Source: Hyaloscypha bicolor E (lineage: Eukaryota; Ascomycota; Leotiomycetes; Helotiales; Hyaloscyphaceae). Taken from it: 64,000 nucleotides of DNA. Location: assembly GCF_002865645.1 (NCBI RefSeq), contig NW_020194684.1, positions 837,308-901,307 on the forward strand, given 5' to 3'. Numbering within the stretch: the stretch's first letter is position 1; each line of letters opens with the position of its first letter. Of this stretch, positions 63,001 to 64,000 are shown in pieces. The position numbers were made by a program, and so were the translations under genes. The notes below the pieces were generated by a model that was not told where the DNA came from, did no database searches, and saw only the letters and a list, made by a program, of their open reading frames with translations.

Positions 63001-64000
63001 TTTACTCTATCTTATATAATTCTTTATTATTTAGAGAACCTGAATTAGAGTAATTTAATTATTTATAAAACTCTTTTCTAGTAATAGATATAATTATATT
63101 AAGTTCTTAATCTAATATTAAAGACGAGTTTTCAGAAATAAATAAAGCTATTATAGATATACTTATTATAGAATTATTATTTATATACAAATTTTCTAAT
63201 ATCTAGCTCTCCTCTTTATACTAAATCTAAAGAATTAGATTAGTAATATTAGATATAAAAGTCTTTATAGTCTTATTAATAAACTTGTTCTAAGAATTAT
63301 TATCCGAATAATATTACCTTTTGGCCTTATATAAATCTTACTCCGGCCTATAATAACGTTTTATAAGATTAATCTCTACCCGATTAATATAGTAGATATC
63401 CTAGCTATAATACTAGAAATCCTTAATAGAATCGAAATATAGGATATATTAAAGGTCGGGATATAAAACCGGTTTATTATATTGCTCTTATATATCTGAT
63501 TTTTTTTGCTCGGTCTCTTAGTATAGGCTTATATATTCTTACTAGTTCTACTTAATTAGAAGCTACTAGAACCTCTTTTTGGACAGAAGCTCGAAATCAA
63601 ATAGATAAAAGAGGTATTACCTAGTAGTAGTAATTATTTTTCGGAAAACAAATAGGTTTAATTAAATAGAAAGTAACTTATAATAACTAAGATAATATTA
63701 ATAGTATTTGTACTATTAAGCTTTACTAGTAATTCATTAATTATATTAGAAGTAAAGCTCTATAAAGCTATACCTATTAAAGAAATAAGACTTATAGTAT
63801 ATATAAATATAATACTACCTAGTAAAGAGATTAATACTAGAGAGGTAAAAAAGATATAATTAGCTTGGGCTTCTTAAATAAGGTTAATACTAGAAAATAG
63901 AGAAATATAAACTTAATTATTATCCGAATATAAGATAATATAGAATAGTAGCTATTTACCGGATATAGGCTCGGATAGTATACTATTTAAGGGTTCTTTT
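57086..64000. repeat. RIP-decayed repeat block
   Basis: TA-rich stop-dense DNA resumes after a short transitional segment (57,086-57,400) that has normal patches. A C/G-run hairpin (CCCCCTTGAGAAGGGGG) lies at about 57,155-57,175. A degenerate tandem array lies at 58,820-59,250. A 66-residue plus frame at 60,620-60,820 is probably chance. No gene is supported. Confidence 0.7.
58820..59250. repeat. Degenerate tandem array related to 15,067-15,300
   Basis: About ten imperfect units of roughly 38-46 bases alternate between cores like GCCATTTCTTGTATTATAT and GCTATATCTACTACTATA. The same cores occur in the array at 15 kb, so both blocks contain copies of one transposon that carried a repeat-rich, probably coding, region on the minus strand. 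The family is unknown. Confidence 0.55.

Noticed and set aside
1..64000. tRNA, rRNA or telomere repeats
   Set aside because: I looked for tRNA-like arms, rRNA blocks and TTAGGG-type arrays while reading and saw none. A covariance-model scan would be needed to exclude decayed tRNAs in the AT-rich blocks.

Overview
The window comes from a filamentous ascomycete (Pezizomycotina). Two of the genes encode HET (heterokaryon-incompatibility) domains, a family expanded in these fungi. One gene has a short spliceosomal intron with a GTAAG donor and a CTAAC branch site. Most of the sequence is extremely TA-rich, poor in CA/TG, full of stop codons in all frames, and made of degenerate transposons. That is the signature of repeat-induced point mutation (RIP).

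Layout: RIP-decayed repeats fill about 1-3,880. A mixed, less AT-rich patch at 3,880-5,390 has no recognisable gene. Island 1 (about 5.4-8.4 kb) holds a HET-domain gene broken by one in-frame TGA. Repeats fill 8.67-17.13 kb. Island 2 (about 17.1-20.8 kb) holds a minus-strand HET-WD40 gene interrupted by a 272-bp MITE and one frameshift. Repeats follow from 20.8 to 50.5 kb, including an element with inverted 19-bp arrays at both ends (21.6-24.6 kb) and a RIP-mutated Ty3/gypsy LTR retrotransposon (30.1-37.1 kb). Island 3 (about 50.5-57.1 kb) holds a divergent pair of unrecognised genes, one intact with an intron and one with a frameshift, plus pogo/Fot-like transposase remnants and a perfect-hairpin MITE. 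RIP-decayed repeats fill 57.1-64 kb.

The most interesting large-scale feature is a shared end sequence next to all three gene islands: about 8,397-8,664 (plus), 17,131-17,580 (inverted) and 56,640-57,085 (plus). Its outermost 35 bases or so also occur, oppositely oriented, at 50,541 and 50,286. Island 3 therefore looks like a cassette of about 6.5 kb bounded by terminal inverted repeats. Islands 1 and 2 each carry at least one copy of that end. One reading is a family of gene-carrying mobile segments whose cargo is allorecognition or conflict genes. The other is nested insertion of one repeat family into a subtelomere-like region. The sequence alone does not decide between them.

Functionally, the two HET genes belong to the fungal non-self recognition and programmed cell death system, and both are inactivated as read. 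The divergent pair in island 3 is the only locus that still contains an apparently intact spliced gene.
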